A DNA stretch of 64,000 nt from Nomia melanderi (lineage: Eukaryota > Arthropoda > Insecta > Hymenoptera > Halictidae). Position numbers and translations under genes: made by a program. Under the pieces are notes generated by a model. That model was given only the letters and a program-made list of their open reading frames with translations. It did no database searches and was not told the origin of the DNA. Below are positions 47,691 through 60,910 of this stretch, in pieces. The first letter of the stretch is position 1, and the number at the start of each line of letters is the position of its first letter. Location of the stretch: contig NC_135010.1 of the NCBI RefSeq assembly GCF_051020985.1, forward strand, positions 4,028,001 through 4,092,000, in the 5' to 3' direction.

Positions 47691-47960
47691 AAGGATAAGT
47701 GTGTTAGGTGGCGTAACCGACAGAAACGACAGAACTTTCTTGTAAACCTAATATTTGGCGAACGAACGGCTCACAGCGTGGTTTGACACACGATTCAGCC
47801 ACAAAAGTCTGACGGAAACGACGATGTATCGCGATAATGCGCCACGACAAGGTTACGCAACGCGTTTAGACGATGAATGCAAATGACAAGCCGAACGTTG
47901 CACTTTTTCCCTGCCTCCCCGCGAGTCCATTCATAAATTATTTATTCATTGTTAGTACCG
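47690..47960. promoter_or_regulatory. GC-richer non-coding block, candidate regulatory element
   Basis: CpG-bearing stretch with ATGCAAATGACA (octamer-like) and CATAAATTATTTATTCATTG at its right edge (homeodomain-like A/T cores). Stops in all frames. Confidence 0.25.
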
Positions 47961-48959
47961 TTCAGAATTGATCGTTGCAAGCATTGATCTGACAGCATTA
48001 TCATTTACTATTAACCCCTTGACAACGACGACAGTGCAGTGCATACGCAAGCTGAATGAAATGTCAATCGATGTGTAAAAAGAATGTGCGTATTATCTAC
48101 GTTCTTAGAATTTATTATATAATAATAATTAATAATAATATAATAATATAACATGAATTATATCTGTATAATAGATATGTAATAATTACAAAATAATAAA
48201 ATAATATATAAATGGATTTAAAGTAATTTGTGAGATTCAATACGTTTATGTGTTAAGGGGATCAGTTCACAAATTTTGGATCTATAATGATATAAGTGGT
48301 ATATTTATACATATCTTTTCTTGAGAATTTTCTTTCTTACAAAAAGATGCTTTTCACTTTCTCTTCCTCATATGTTATTGTTAAATATATAAATAAGTAG
48401 ACAATATTAAAGCAATTGTCTTAAGATATCACGAGTACGTACATTTATTTTATTTTCAAACATAAATAATCTGTAATATGTATGAACACAAGAATTTTAT
48501 TGCGATTGACACTGCAAAGACCTTCACATACCAGGAAATCATAGAATTATTATTATATCTAGGCAATTATATATGTGGTTATAAAACATAGGACATCGAG
48601 AATTTCATTGTAAATCATTTAAAACTATCTTTTGTATTTATTTATTCTATCTTTTTGATACTACGTATGTACGGTTTTTATGAATGTTCTTGATAAATAT
48701 TATTTCATTACATTACATTGCATTCATTTTCCATTAATGTAACAGACAATAAAGTACTCTTATTAAAGACATTTATTATGATAATTATTTTATCAAAGAA
48801 AGTTTAGTATGATATCTATTGTATTAAAACATACTACTTTATTCATAAAAAATTAAAGTAAATAAAAATAACCGCATTCAGGGTCAGATTCAGTATTACT
48901 GACTTTAACATTATGTTTTCTGCTGCAGTTAAATAAAGATTCTCAGTTATTCCTCTTTG

Positions 48960-49210
48960 ATTAACGGAAAATATGAAAAGTATTCGGGTATGGCGACGAT
49001 TACACAGAGAAAAATGCGATTAAACGACATTCCACGCCACGACGACCGTTTTGAATTGGTGACTGTTTCTTTATCAGATTACCGGTTGTTTTCAAAGCAT
49101 TCGATAATGGAGTACCGCGCATGAAGTTCAAGAAGCAATTGGTAATTGGACTTCCGAGTATCGGTCGCCACTGTTTTACAAACAGGAACGAGAACCGTGT
49201 TTTAATTGTC
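48960..49210. promoter_or_regulatory. GC-richer non-coding block
   Basis: It stands out from the flanks by composition (CCACGCCACGACGACCG). No coding potential is seen. Confidence 0.2.
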
Positions 49211-49439
49211 CAACGTGAAGTATGTTCTCGATTCGCCGTAGTTTAAACGACACTCGCACGTACAAATTGATATCATCCATTTCAAAACTTTCAAGATTAA
49301 TATTTTTAAATTATGAATCGTCTCTATATTTTTGGGTATGTTCATCATATTTTTTATAGACTGATTTGCAAAGAAAATCAAATCCACAATCCTTTTTCTT
49401 TAAACCAAAGTTAACCTTCTAAAGATTTGTTAAAAATTA

Positions 49440-50200
49440 TTGATTTATCAAGTATTATAAATATTATAAAATAATTTACTGTAAAAAATATAAATTTGTT
49501 AAATATCATTGAAAATTCTTTATTGCATAAATCTTACATCTTTACATATTTACATAATTAAAAATAAAGCAAGGTCTGTTTAATAGTACGTGTCTACAAA
49601 ATGTCTATTAGTTCTTGAAGGATCGAATTGCTCCAACTTTGAAAAAAGTAATTTAAATGATTAGAAAACGTATCTAAAGTAATGATATAATTTTCTATCT
49701 ATGAATGTATATATTTTAGCATATATAGATCGAGTTATATAATGGATAATAGAATCATGTAATAAATACAAAAAAATCCTGTTCACAAAAAAACCCTTTA
49801 ACTGAAATATAATTTCTGTAAATACATTATACGATTGTTATGTTCTTAAACAATAATTTTCTTCAAAAATTGACTTTTTCTTTTATTTAAATAACAAGTT
49901 AACAAGTGATTATCATTCTTTATTCACTAATAAAAATTACTTTCCATATCCAAAATCATTTAGAGCTCAGAAAAGGTACAAATATTACACTTTTCTTTAA
50001 AATTACTTTTATTGTTATTTTCTACTGTCTACTAAAAATAATAAAAATCTACAGATCTTCATATGCACTTTAAATATATCTACATTACTTTCCAAAAACA
50101 AAGATTAAACAATTTACGTTCCCATAAAGGATTTAATATGTCGCAAATAAAATAAAAACAATATAAATGTTCGTATTCAGTAAATTCGTAGTTCTTACTT
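49440..50200. other. AT-rich spacer
   Basis: Very AT-rich, no open frame of interest, no repeat recognised. Confidence 0.5.
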
Positions 50201-50209
50201 GGCTACTAT

Positions 50210-50510
50210 GTAGTTACTAAAAGTTTGACAGAATCCACGCTATCTCGAATCCGGCATTCGAGCCTGCGGAAACGGACTGTGTGTCGCACATAAATATCCT
50301 CGGGACCTTCAATTCGTTATGTCACTGTTCTCTTACATCGTGCACGGAAAAATGCAATAATTTATGGTGGAGCTCGTATCTCGATCCGTGAATCTCGAAG
50401 GGGGCCCTATTGACGAGCATTGTAATTACAGCTCGTGCTGTTATTACAGTAATTCGCGACAAGAGAAGAGGAGGCATGGCGCAGTAGCCTTATGAGAAAG
50501 TATACTGTTT
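50210..50510. promoter_or_regulatory. GC-richer non-coding block with homeodomain-like cores, candidate enhancer
   Basis: It contains GCAATAATTTATGG, ATTGTAATTACAG and TTATTACAGTAATTC in a compact stretch, together with GGGGGCCCTATTG. Stops in all frames. Composition and motif clustering suggest a developmental regulatory element. Confidence 0.3.
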
Positions 50511-51986
50511 ACCGCTGGTTACGATTGTTATGTAACATCTAAATAAATTATTAATAACGATTAAAAAATAGTTAGATTAAGAAATTTTATTTTGATTAAT
50601 GATCAGTTGATTTTGTAATTTAATAAATAATCGTTGTATTTAGGAGTATTAATATAATATTCACTTCAGAGGTAACTTACTATAGTTTTAAATTGAGTCA
50701 ATGGTTATTTTAGTTTTACTCTGGTTTTCGATTGCTATTATATTTTTTTTAGGAAGATAACGAATAATGATTTGTAAATAATAATTAATCAATTGATAAT
50801 TACATTTGGGGATATCCGTATTATCCACCTGAAATATAACTTACTCCAGTTTTAAATGGTTCCGTTGACTATTTTGCTCTTTCTTTGATTTTTGATTAAG
50901 ATTATATTTTCCTGTGCAAACAAATTTGTAAAGAATTATTATCAGGAAAATATGTTTCATTTCATACATTTTATTTTCGGTGCTGCTTTTTATGGATAAG
51001 ATTTTTGTGCAATGATTCACGGAGACAGGTGTGGAAAGAAAGTTTTATTTTATTTACGTGTTAACCGAATAATTTCTGAAACACAAGTATATACGAATAA
51101 GAAGTGCAGGAAAAAGACACAGGATTTCATTTACACATATGTTCCTGCGAATATGGCAAGGTAAATAAAAGTCAACTGAAGGTAAAAATGAGTACAAGTG
51201 ATGAACATAAGTACCTACTCATTATTTCTACATAATAAACACATAAATGTTTCCATTACGTTCCAAACAAAATAAGGTTTCTATTAAAATTTGTTAAATT
51301 TTTAAGTACATTTTATACAAATGTACACAGTATGTAATTTTAATTGTGGATATAATTTCCTTGTATGTTTATTCCATTCTATTATTCCATTTTATTATTA
51401 TACAAATTTCTTAGCTTGTGTTACATAGAAATTTATTTTACATAAACATATAAATAATCAAAATTCCTCGTTCACGCTTGTATTTCATAATTTCCAAAAC
51501 TTCCAAGAAATTTGGTGAGTCATTTATTCCGATTTAAAATGAAATAGGTTAAAGCCTATGAGATTATACGATTTTGTTTACTCCTTCTCCTATAATTTAT
51601 TTCTTAACTATAACCGGTATAACTACTTTATCATTAATAATTTATTACGAAAAGAAACAATTTTAATGCTTATTCTATATTTACGTTTACTGCGAAGGTT
51701 AACGATTCGAAATAGACAAGTAATATATATTTTATATGTAAACAATAACACGCAGATATCTTAACTTCCGTTTAAAATGTTCATCACAACTCTGACACGG
51801 TATTGTAGGTCAATGGGTTAAAGAAACTATCACGAAACTTCTCATAACTACTGTAACTAATCAAATAACTAGTCATAAAATAAAGAATAAATCAAACAAT
51901 AAATTTTTCTTATTGGAAACAGCAACAGAAGGAAAGACGAAGATTTAAAAACCGATTAATTAATTAATATGGGAATTGATTTAACA

Positions 51987-52226
51987 TTAACACTAAAACT
52001 ATCGAGCAATTAGAGTGATTTATTTCCAAGTTTTTATAAAAATTAGAACAATATATTTTTCGAGATTTGATGAGTCCCTTATTGTTGTATCTGTACAAAT
52101 ACAAATTTATTTTACAATTTTTTGCGAAGGCCTTGTCATAATTTAAATACTTGCAAAGTAAAAGTTCTAAATGGTAGTTTTATCTAGTTTTCATATTTAG
52201 TTTTCGTCTGGTAGTTTTAGTGTTAA
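51987..52226 (-). mobile_element. TTAA MITE, family 2, inside a family 4-like sequence
   Basis: Tips TTAACACTAAAACTATCGAG and RC TTAACACTAAAACTACCAGA, 240 bp. The sequence to its left (51860-51986, with GAAGGAAAGACGAAGATTT) is the family 4 body, so this is probably another nested insertion. Confidence 0.75.
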
Positions 52227-53152
52227 ACAAGCGCAGAAAAACGAAGAATTTTAACCTTCTATAGGCCTGTGTGACCTTGAAGTCAGACACTGGCATCTTG
52301 TTGATCTATTTCATTCTGCATAGCAAAGTGGCGAATAAAATTAAGCAATTAATTAACTTAAAATTTTATATGCTCACACATGAAAGTTCAACGTCATTGT
52401 CATTTCAAAATTATCAGGTATATTTCTTTTAATACAATTATTCAAACTATCGAATACATTGTTAATTTGTATTTATAGGTTGATATTTGTTCATTTTATA
52501 CTACATACATTTTTTACAGTCACGAAAATAAATTCGTCCTATAAAGGGTTAAATTAAATTTTAAGACGAATCATTTGACCGTTCGTTTAGTGCTGACCCT
52601 ACGATTTTTTTCAACTATGATCGATACACCTACTTTGTTGTTAATAATTCATTGAAAAAAGACACAAATTTTGGGCAAATGCTATGTGTATGTTTGCTCC
52701 ATACTATAATAATTGATAACGGAAGAGTAGTATTCCATTTGTATTCACAAAAATTAAGTAATATTTGTTTGTTTAATTCTATTTAAAATCTTCACCACGA
52801 GTTTGACACATTATTATAAGGCTATTCTGAGGGGTTAATCAATCCAATATTTTCTAAGGCATATTAGAAAGGTCTGTTTGTATCTACTATATATTGCGTC
52901 TCCGTGATCTCCATTCCCACTTCTTTCTATCTTGAAACGAAGTCTTGCCAGACGACGCAACCCGCAACGGATTACAAGACACGGGCACAGTAATTACCGC
53001 GAATTGCCGGAGCGTTGTCGGAGCTGAATGTTGGTCCATTACAAATGTAATTGCATAACTCGTTCATCGTCGGACTTTGTGGACGAGCGGAGTGATAAGT
53101 ATCGTCTTCCTGAAAGATTCCCTATTTCGTCTCTCTCTTTCCCTCCTTTTTT

Positions 53153-53864
53153 TGTAACACTAAACGTACCGCGACCGATTAAACGACCGGTTTCAAAATA
53201 TTGAAAATTCTGTTTTCTTTCGGTCATTTAATTTTATATCAATTCCTTATTATCGGATTTGATCAGACGAAATATTTTCTTAACACTAAAACTACTGGTT
53301 CGGTCAAATTGATCTACTTCAGAATTTTTATTTTGTATATATCTAAATCATAAAGGCATTTTTACGAAAGATTTTCAATTGAATTAGTGTAATGGTACAG
53401 ATACAAGACTAACAGACCCTTCGAATCTCACGAAACGTATTGTTCTGATTTTTATAAAACATTGGAAATAAGCCATTGTAATTGCTTAGTAGTTTTAGTG
53501 TTTAATAAACGTTAGTTAGTTGTTGTTACTGGATGATTATTAAATGAATTATAACGAGAGAAAGAAATATTTAGAAACAGATTAATTTCATTTTATTCAA
53601 TTCAGACAGACATAGAAATGATATCAAACGAAACAAAACTGTTATTGATTATAAAAACGAATAATGAATGTTCTGAATTTCGGCGCGCATTTTTTAATAT
53701 TTCTAGCAAGGTTGATCAGTTTTTCAATTTTTGTCTTTCTTCCTGATTCTTTTCCCACTAAAAAAATGTACTGTCTAATTCGTTTACTTTTATTTTGTAA
53801 CGAATTATTTGACTGGTTACAGTGGGAATTGTTACGTACAAAGAGCTGGTATATTTAATGTTAA
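53153..53864 (+). mobile_element. TTAA MITE, family 4, interrupted by a family 2 copy
   Basis: Left part TGTAACACTAAACGTACCGC with GACCGGTTTCAAAAT; right part from about 53680 (CAATTTTTGTCTTTCTTCC, TTATTTGACTGGTTAC) to TTTAATGTTAA. Between them lies a complete family 2 element and about 170 bp of unassigned sequence. Confidence 0.55.
53280..53505 (+). mobile_element. TTAA MITE, family 2
   Basis: Left tip TTAACACTAAAACTACTGGT, right tip RC TTAAACACTAAAACTACTAA, 226 bp, within the family 4 element around it. Confidence 0.8.
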
Positions 53865-54092
53865 CACATAGCTTAACGGTAGTCGATTAGTAGGTCTCAT
53901 ACCGTCAATGATGGTAGCCTATAAAGAGGCTTCTAAAACGTTACATGTTTAGTGTTTTATATTTCAACGTTTTCGAATTTCATGTATCAATTTTTGTGAC
54001 AGGAGAAGAAGACAAAGAAGAATTACATATTTATCTAAAAAACTAAGGTTAAATAAGTTAACTAAAAAAATAAGGTTAAACTAGTTAACTGG

Positions 54093-54337
54093 TTAACACG
54101 TTAAGCACCGTGAAAATCTTGACCGTTTTTTTTTTATAGAATTACTCTTTTGTAGTAAAGAAAAGCAGGAAGAATTATTAATTATGTGGCGTTACAATCC
54201 TTGTATTACATTATTATCAACTTAATTACGTTATTAAACATTTTCATTCGATATTGGTTACCTTGCATGTAACGATTGTTTTCAAGTAATTTAGAAGCGT
54301 CGATTATCGGCGACTGATATGGGGTTTAACGTGTTAA
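54093..54337. mobile_element. TTAA element, family 7
   Basis: Left TTAACACGTTAAGCACCG; right RC TTAACACGTTAAACCCCA, 245 bp. The first 12 bases of each end are identical in inverted orientation. Confidence 0.65.
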
Positions 54338-54379
54338 GAACGTAAAAAATGTTTAACCATGAAAAAAAAGCATTACATT

Positions 54380-54610
54380 TTCACGTCCTTCATTTGCTCG
54401 TCCTTCCTCGAAATCCTAACCTTCGTGTGCCGTGACCGACTCAAGGAGTTAGAATCAGTATGAGGACTCCATACTTGTCTCGCAACCTGTCACATGTCAC
54501 TTGCGCCCGAACCTTGAATCGAAAACGTGTCCTGGGTTACTGAGCTCCGACACTTCCGTGTAATTTCATTGTTGCTTGTCTTTGCAAGTGTCTCCGATCA
54601 TTCGTTACAC
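54380..54610. promoter_or_regulatory. GC-richer non-coding block
   Basis: Balanced base composition among AT-rich flanks (CCGTGACCGACTCAAGGAGT). No reading frame. Role unknown. Confidence 0.2.
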
Positions 54611-55259
54611 TCTTCGTGATACACATACTTTAAAAACAGTTCTTATACATAGAAGGTATTAATTGATCGGTTTTCAAATTTTTTAAATATTATTGTTTAC
54701 AAATTTCTATTTAATTTCGGTCGAAGTAACGATTTGAGTGCATGTTTTAATAGATTCTCTTGTTTAACATTTTATTTTGAATATGTGCATGTAGTGTACT
54801 TAATTTTCTGAAAATAATATGATAAAGTATATAACTAGTATTTATGAATTTAATGTTAATTGACGGAAGATTGGTTTGTTCATTTACAAATTGAAAAGAT
54901 GGGAAAGCTGGGATTGATTAAGAAATATTGATTAGTACTATGAAAGGAAATAAATTTATGTAGAGAAATTTGTTTGGCGTATCTTGCAAATATAGAATAA
55001 AACACTCAGAAGTAAATTCTATAATATATTTCGATAGACCTTGAAAAATATAAAAAAGAACAAGAGTTAACCATTTCTTTCCACGTATTTTAGGCTTGTA
55101 TCTTTTATCTAAGTCAGCTTACGTAAACACGCGAAACGGTGAAATAAAAACATTGATAAAAAAATAAAGGTTTTTACTTTAATAAGTTCTACACACAGTA
55201 AATTTTATTTGAATTCTTGTATTTATATAATAGTAATTTTCATGTAAGTACCATAACAG

Positions 55260-55408
55260 ATGTTTCTCTGAGAAATTATTCAAGAAATTGATTTAGCAAT
55301 ACGCAAACTGAATTATAAATAAATCGAAGTCTCGATGGATGAACTCTTGAATTTTCTATAGACGAATTTCAAAAAGTCAATTTAACTGTTTGATAGTTTC
55401 AGTGTTAA
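55260..55408 (+). mobile_element. TTAA MITE, family 2 (subtype b), left-truncated
   Basis: It matches the copy at 31330-31547 from GATGTTTCTCTGA through TTGATTTAGCAATACGC to the right end GATAGTTTCAGTGTTAA. The left tip is missing or decayed. Confidence 0.6.
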
Positions 55409-55529
55409 TTCAATTTGTGTTCATTACAGAACGTTCGAACACTTAAAGGGAACCATAAAAACTACCAGCGAGATAATGATAGGAGAACAAGAGGTAGGTC
55501 AAAATATGGTAAGAAAAAAAATGAGAATG

Positions 55530-55960
55530 GGTCGTCGTACCGTAAATTTGACGCAATTTAACGCGAGAACCAGCCCTCAAGAGTGCCATTACGACATTAT
55601 CTTATTGTCGCGCGAAAATGATGTGACGTAAGCGTGTCGAAAAGACATTCGACTTGCACGCGCATTAATGGCAACAACCTCCGTCATCGATTATCGGTTT
55701 CGTGAAATTCGAACAGTCGGGAATCCAGTCTGCTTCTTTTCACCGTCATTTCTGCATTGTTTGTCAGGAATACATTCGGAATCGCAGCGTTGCGTCTTCC
55801 TCGGAATCGAAGTGTTTTCATTCGAATTCCGTTCATGGAAATTTCGTCATCGGAATTGCAAATTTCCGTTGATATTTTCACTGAGATTTATACTAACAAT
55901 GAAACTTCGACGTTACAAAAATTCGTAATTTTTTTGTAAACATTGCAGCGTTTGGAAAAT
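55530..55960. promoter_or_regulatory. GC-richer block with overlapping short frames, probably non-coding
   Basis: Frames of 86, 65 and 60 codons overlap on both strands between 55668 and 55939; none has domain-like character or clear splice partners. Treated as a candidate regulatory block. Confidence 0.25.
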
Positions 55961-56783
55961 TTCGCAACCTTGTTTTGCACCGAAGCTTTCTTGAATCTTT
56001 AAGGCCAAAATTCTCTTTATAAGTTAACTAATAATGCCAATTTTGCTTCTAGATAATTATAACCGTCATAAAAAATTGTTATAGTGAAAAGTTAATAGTT
56101 TTTTATGCTCCATTATACAAAACAGTATTTTCTACCACTTTCAATAATATCAATGGAAACATTGCTTTATACAAATTTACATGTGTACTTATATAAAATA
56201 TTGTGTTTTTCTTCAACAATATTTGTAAAATGTTTGCAAATTTAAATGTGTATAAAAATGTAGGAAAATCTATATTAACTTCAAAATGGTACTTTCATCA
56301 TCAAGAATCAAGAAACAAGCCAAAACATTGTTTGCTGCTTCGAGAGTCTTTAAAAAATGTGTAAGATTGGAAAAAGTTGGAATTTTCCTGTTATTGCAAT
56401 GTATTTTGTAGAAGAGTCAGCAAAATTTTCGATGCTTTTGAGTCTTCTTAAGCTTTTGCATGTAGATCCGACAACCGGTCGTAAAATGACACCTGTGCTT
56501 GCATAATACTGCTCCCATTTACTATTAGCTTTTTTTTTGTGTGGACGCCTATAACGTTGTTCGATTGGATTACATCCATGCGGCGGTCCAGTGCACCGTA
56601 ACTAATTGCTGCACTCGTTTTTAGAGAGTAGATTGCTGCGAATTAGACGTATTCCTATCGAATCTGATTTTATTCGGTATGACAGGAATTTATATCTGGA
56701 GAACACATTTTGCTGTACTCGCGGACATATTTTTAAAGAAGTTCAATAATTCGTGGATTAAATAAATCATTTATAAATAGATT

Positions 56784-57006
56784 TTAACACTAAAACTACC
56801 AGATGATTCAAATTGACCCATTTTAGAATTTTTAGTTCGCAAGTATTTAAATTATGACAAGGCCTTCGCGAAAAATTGTAAAATAAATTTGTATTTGTAC
56901 AAATACAACAATAAGGGACCCATCGAATCTCGAGAAATATATTGCTCTAATTTTTATTAAAATTTAGAAGTAAGTCACTCCAATCGCACGACATTTTTAG
57001 TGTTGA
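56784..57006 (+). mobile_element. TTAA MITE, family 2
   Basis: Left tip TTAACACTAAAACTACCAGA; right end ATTTTTAGTGTTGA has one changed base in the TTAA. 223 bp. The body contains GCAAGTATTTAAATTATGAC and GAATCTCGAGAAATATATTG. Confidence 0.8.
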
Positions 57007-57009
57007 CAC

Positions 57010-59380
57010 TTTGCAGTTGTATATCATGCTGGAGATGACAATACAAATTTGTTATACAACGTTGGAAATTCTTTTAAAAGATACCACGCTTTCAAAGATT
57101 ATAACAATTAAATCTTATAATAATAATAATAAATAAAATAAATATAAAATGTTGAATTCTACCGCCGTAAATAACTTCAATTAATTTTTCTAAAAATAAA
57201 TACAAGTTTACACTCAACAACATTGAAAATAAATCAAGTGTAAAGGGTTAACACTATACGTGAGCACATGCTTTGTTGCGAATTATTTAGTGACTTGAAT
57301 TCTATTAAACATAAACTTTCAATTAATCCTTTAATGTATAAATTTTCTCAGTGTCCAACGTTGTGTACGAACTTCAAGTCAACTGTTACTCATGTTTCCA
57401 TTTGATTATCAATATAAAATTGTTACCCTTCAATTTTTTCTAACAAAAGCTTTTTGTTTATATAAACGAAATCAATTATAATCTTGAATTTAAAGAAATT
57501 AGTAAAGTTTAATACAGTGCTTCGTAAATCCTGCGAGCTCATATATATTAAAAGAAATTTACACTTCAACAATAAAATTCTACACATCTTGTTTTCATGT
57601 TTTAATGTTTATATCAATGTTTAAACTAAAATATAGTAATAGAGGTAGATGAGAAGTAAGTATATCTATTAAAATGTGCAAACATTTGTATGTCTTAGGC
57701 TTTAGAGGAATTGCTTTGTGTAACAGTTATTGTCAAAAGGCTCATTTCTTTACTCAAAAATAGCTGTATTAAAAAAGAATGGGATTTTACAATCGTTTGA
57801 ATAATTTACTTAATATTAAAAAATTCTATGGAAGATAATTTGAAGAATATATTTGTTATACTAATTTGTAGAAAGTCAAGAAAAAAATGGTATATTACTG
57901 TTTTACATGCTAAGAAATATATTAATTTCTAAATTTCGGTGAAACATAAATTTTACATCTCACAGTATCATGTTAATATTATCTAAAATTAGTGTCACAC
58001 TTTTACCTTTCGGTAGTCATAAATGTCTGCTTGACTCGGCACTTTTCTACGCTGCTTATTTTAACGGTTTGGTGTTATCGGTATTGTGTGGGTCATTTTT
58101 TTAAAACGATATTGACAGTTATCTTTTACAAACGTAAAGCGCTAATAAATATTAACACACAAAATCTAGAGAGAATTATGCTATCAAAACTAGCCAAATC
58201 TAGGACAAAGATTTGTTACTTAACAAATCCTTTTAGTTTTTAGTTGATTTTCTTTGATTGTCTTAAATATTCAACATGTGTAGCAGTTTCATATATTTTA
58301 TAGCATTTAACAAGCACGATAACAGAATAAAATAGAAATCTAATATTTTCCATAACAATTTATCTTCCTGGTATATACTTCATTCTTTTTCTTTAAATAA
58401 CTGGGAAATGTTATCCTAATTATTCTTTCTCGTCTGGAAAGCCTTATATGTATTTTAAAAAATTAACAGAAATATATTTCTATATATATTCATATATATA
58501 TAATATAACATGAATAACAATAAATAATAATATAAATTATTTTACATTATTTTGTAGTCTAATTTAGCAACCTAATATATTTTATTTTTAAGAATTACTA
58601 CATTTGGTTTCCAATAACAGGATAAAATTGAAACCTAAAATGTTCAATAAAAGTTCATGTCCTTGGTATTTGTTTTTCTCCCTTTAGAAATCCAAGAAAT
58701 GGTAATGGTACCTGCCGAACGTACTATAATTATCGTTAATCAGTGACTACCGACAATCGGCATTAGTCACACACGAATAAATATTTGAAGAATCACGGTC
58801 AAGGTACCCAGAACCCAAAACTTTCCAATGTCTATTGACCTTTTACCGTCAGCGAATTCCTAATTAGGTTCCTCAATAAACATTATCACAGTGGTCTAGA
58901 TTATCGGGTTAGATAGAAAAAATTTTGAAATCATTTATTTACTAGTGACAATATTACTGTCTTTGTATTTTTACATTCTAGATTGAATGTAACCAAAGTC
59001 AAGTCCATGAAATTATAGTACGATTATTGTATAGAGTACTACCGAAATCATAGAGCAACTGGATAACGAGTGAATATACATGAAAAAATAAGTTAAAAAT
59101 ATAGAATAAAATTGTCTTATAGGAGACTTTATTCTGAAATCGACTTCCACTTAAATATATTTATAAATGTTAATGAATCATCCCCGATCTTCCCCACTAC
59201 TCACTGTCTCGAGCTCAATGTAACATGATCCTAGTAGACAGGGACGAAAAATAAATACAGTGAACGTAAGGAACACACACACTCCTTAGAGTGTCACGAA
59301 TGTAAACAGCCATCGCGTAGCAATGTAAATTTCAGTTTCAGTATCTTCAGTCTTACCCTTTCAAATGGAGTACCAGTGGT
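57010..59380. other. AT-rich spacer, no gene seen
   Basis: One 83-codon frame at 57992-58243 begins MSHFYLSVVINVCLT, but it has AT-driven composition and no partner exons. Alternating AT runs occur near 58485-58510. Confidence 0.5.
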
Positions 59381-59403
59381 TTATTAAGATTCTTCTGATT
59401 AAA

Positions 59404-59524
59404 ATGAGTCCAAACACGACATAAATCCGTTTAGTTTGATCGATTTGGGGCAAACAAACCTTTAATAACGTTAATTACATCAAATCGGTCAAACTAGTCC
59501 GATTTACGTCGTGTTCGGACTCAT
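59404..59524. mobile_element. Inverted-repeat element (GATTAAAATGAG type), copy 2
   Basis: Arms of 44 bases (59404-59447 and 59481-59524) match in inverted orientation at about 38 positions around a 33-base centre. The tips also extend outward (TCTGATTAAA / TGATTGAAAT). Such a hairpin is typical of foldback-type non-autonomous elements. Confidence 0.7.
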
Positions 59525-59992
59525 GTGATTGAAATTTTCTTCATTACATGTTTACATTTGACGCGTGCGATATCGCTTCAAAGTACCGCGTCTCGACCTT
59601 CGATGCCCGACAGATTGCATCTACTCCGCTTCCGCTCACTAATTCAATTCTCTGTCCTTGCCAGGCTGTGCTCGAGTCAATTTAGGGAGTAAAAGACTAC
59701 CCTGCTCGCGAGAATTTTAATTCCAGGTCCGAAAATTTTAAAATTTAAGCAAGCATCACTGTAATATAAAACGCAATATCTGTTAGTATTATAAAACAAG
59801 GGTGTCTGAATCGGTTCCCGCGGGCACTCTAGTGACACTCCCCTCACGGAGAGTTACTCTCTCCATATCTACTTTTATTTGTTTGTATCAAACACTACAT
59901 AGAACTGCTCACTTACTTACGCAGCGGGCAGCTCCTTGAGTGGAAATAGCAGGGGAACGCTGTTTCCGAGTTACTAGCGTAAAGGGAGCAAG

Positions 59993-60217
59993 TTAATACT
60001 AAACTACCAGACAGGTCAAATTGACCCATTTTAGAATTTTTATTTTGCAAGTATTTAAATTGTGAAGGTGTTTTCGTAAAAGATATTAAATTAAATTTGT
60101 GTATTTGTACAAACACAAAGCCAGGAGAATCTTTGAATCTCAAAAAAACGTATTGTTTTAATATTTATAAAAAATTGGAAATAAATCACTCTAATTGTAC
60201 AGTAGTTTTAATGTTAA
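59993..60217 (+). mobile_element. TTAA MITE, family 2
   Basis: Left TTAATACTAAACTACCAGAC, right RC TTAACATTAAAACTACTGTA, 225 bp. Body as in the other family 2 copies. Confidence 0.75.
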
Positions 60218-60349
60218 TCACGTCTGTCATAAAGTAATGGGAAATCTAGTGCCAAAAGTATCTATGCGTTAAAGCATCGCGTACAACTCACGAAACATTC
60301 ACTTTGTATTCGTTTATCTTCAATTTCAGAGTTTTTTCATCTAATTATA

Positions 60350-60910
60350 AGATGTAGAGCACCGCGCGGCTCGTTCCCAATTCGCGATTACTTTCTCTCG
60401 CCACCGGTATCGGTCCGCTGATCTTCGTGGCATAGATTTCTAACAATAAGTAAAATCCGTCGTTACGTAAACATGGCGACTGTCGTTACCGAACGCGCCA
60501 GGCAGATTTACGAGTTTCTCCGGCCGCGAAAGAAACACCGGCGGCGTGTCGCGTGCGCTCGGCTGAATTCTTTTGCCCTCGAGTCACGTAAAATCTGTTT
60601 TCTGTCCACGGTGTTTCTTATCCGTTGCGCAATGCGTGTCGATTGATAAACGGCAGCGCATAAAACGCCGATCCCCACTGACCGATCGAACACGCACGCG
60701 ACGTGTAATATAATTTTTCACGAGCAAATTCGCTTTTTCACGTTTACCGTTCGACCACTCGTTGCGAAAGTCAATTGCCAGCAGAATTGCCTGACGTTCA
60801 TGGAAAAGCGTATATTTATGCGGCGATTTGAAAGAATCGAAGTGAAATGGCCGCTTTATCTGTGGGTCGAGGGTTTTATTGGGGTATAAATTGCCGCGAT
60901 ATTTTCTTTT
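60350..60910 (+). promoter_or_regulatory. CpG-rich block, candidate promoter or first exon of a gene to the right
   Basis: It is one of the GC-richest stretches in the window. It contains AAACATGGCGACTGTCG near 60470, a start-like or YY1/Pho-like (GCCAT) site opening a frame of about 54 codons. No donor and no downstream exon could be joined, so coding use is unproven. Confidence 0.3.

Noticed and set aside
48011..48256. Possible TTAA element beginning TTAACCCCTTGACAACG
   Set aside because: The right end (RC TTAACACATAAACG) is not an inverted match to the left tip beyond TTAAC.
55668..55928. 86-codon plus-strand frame
   Set aside because: Three frames overlap on both strands; no splice continuation.
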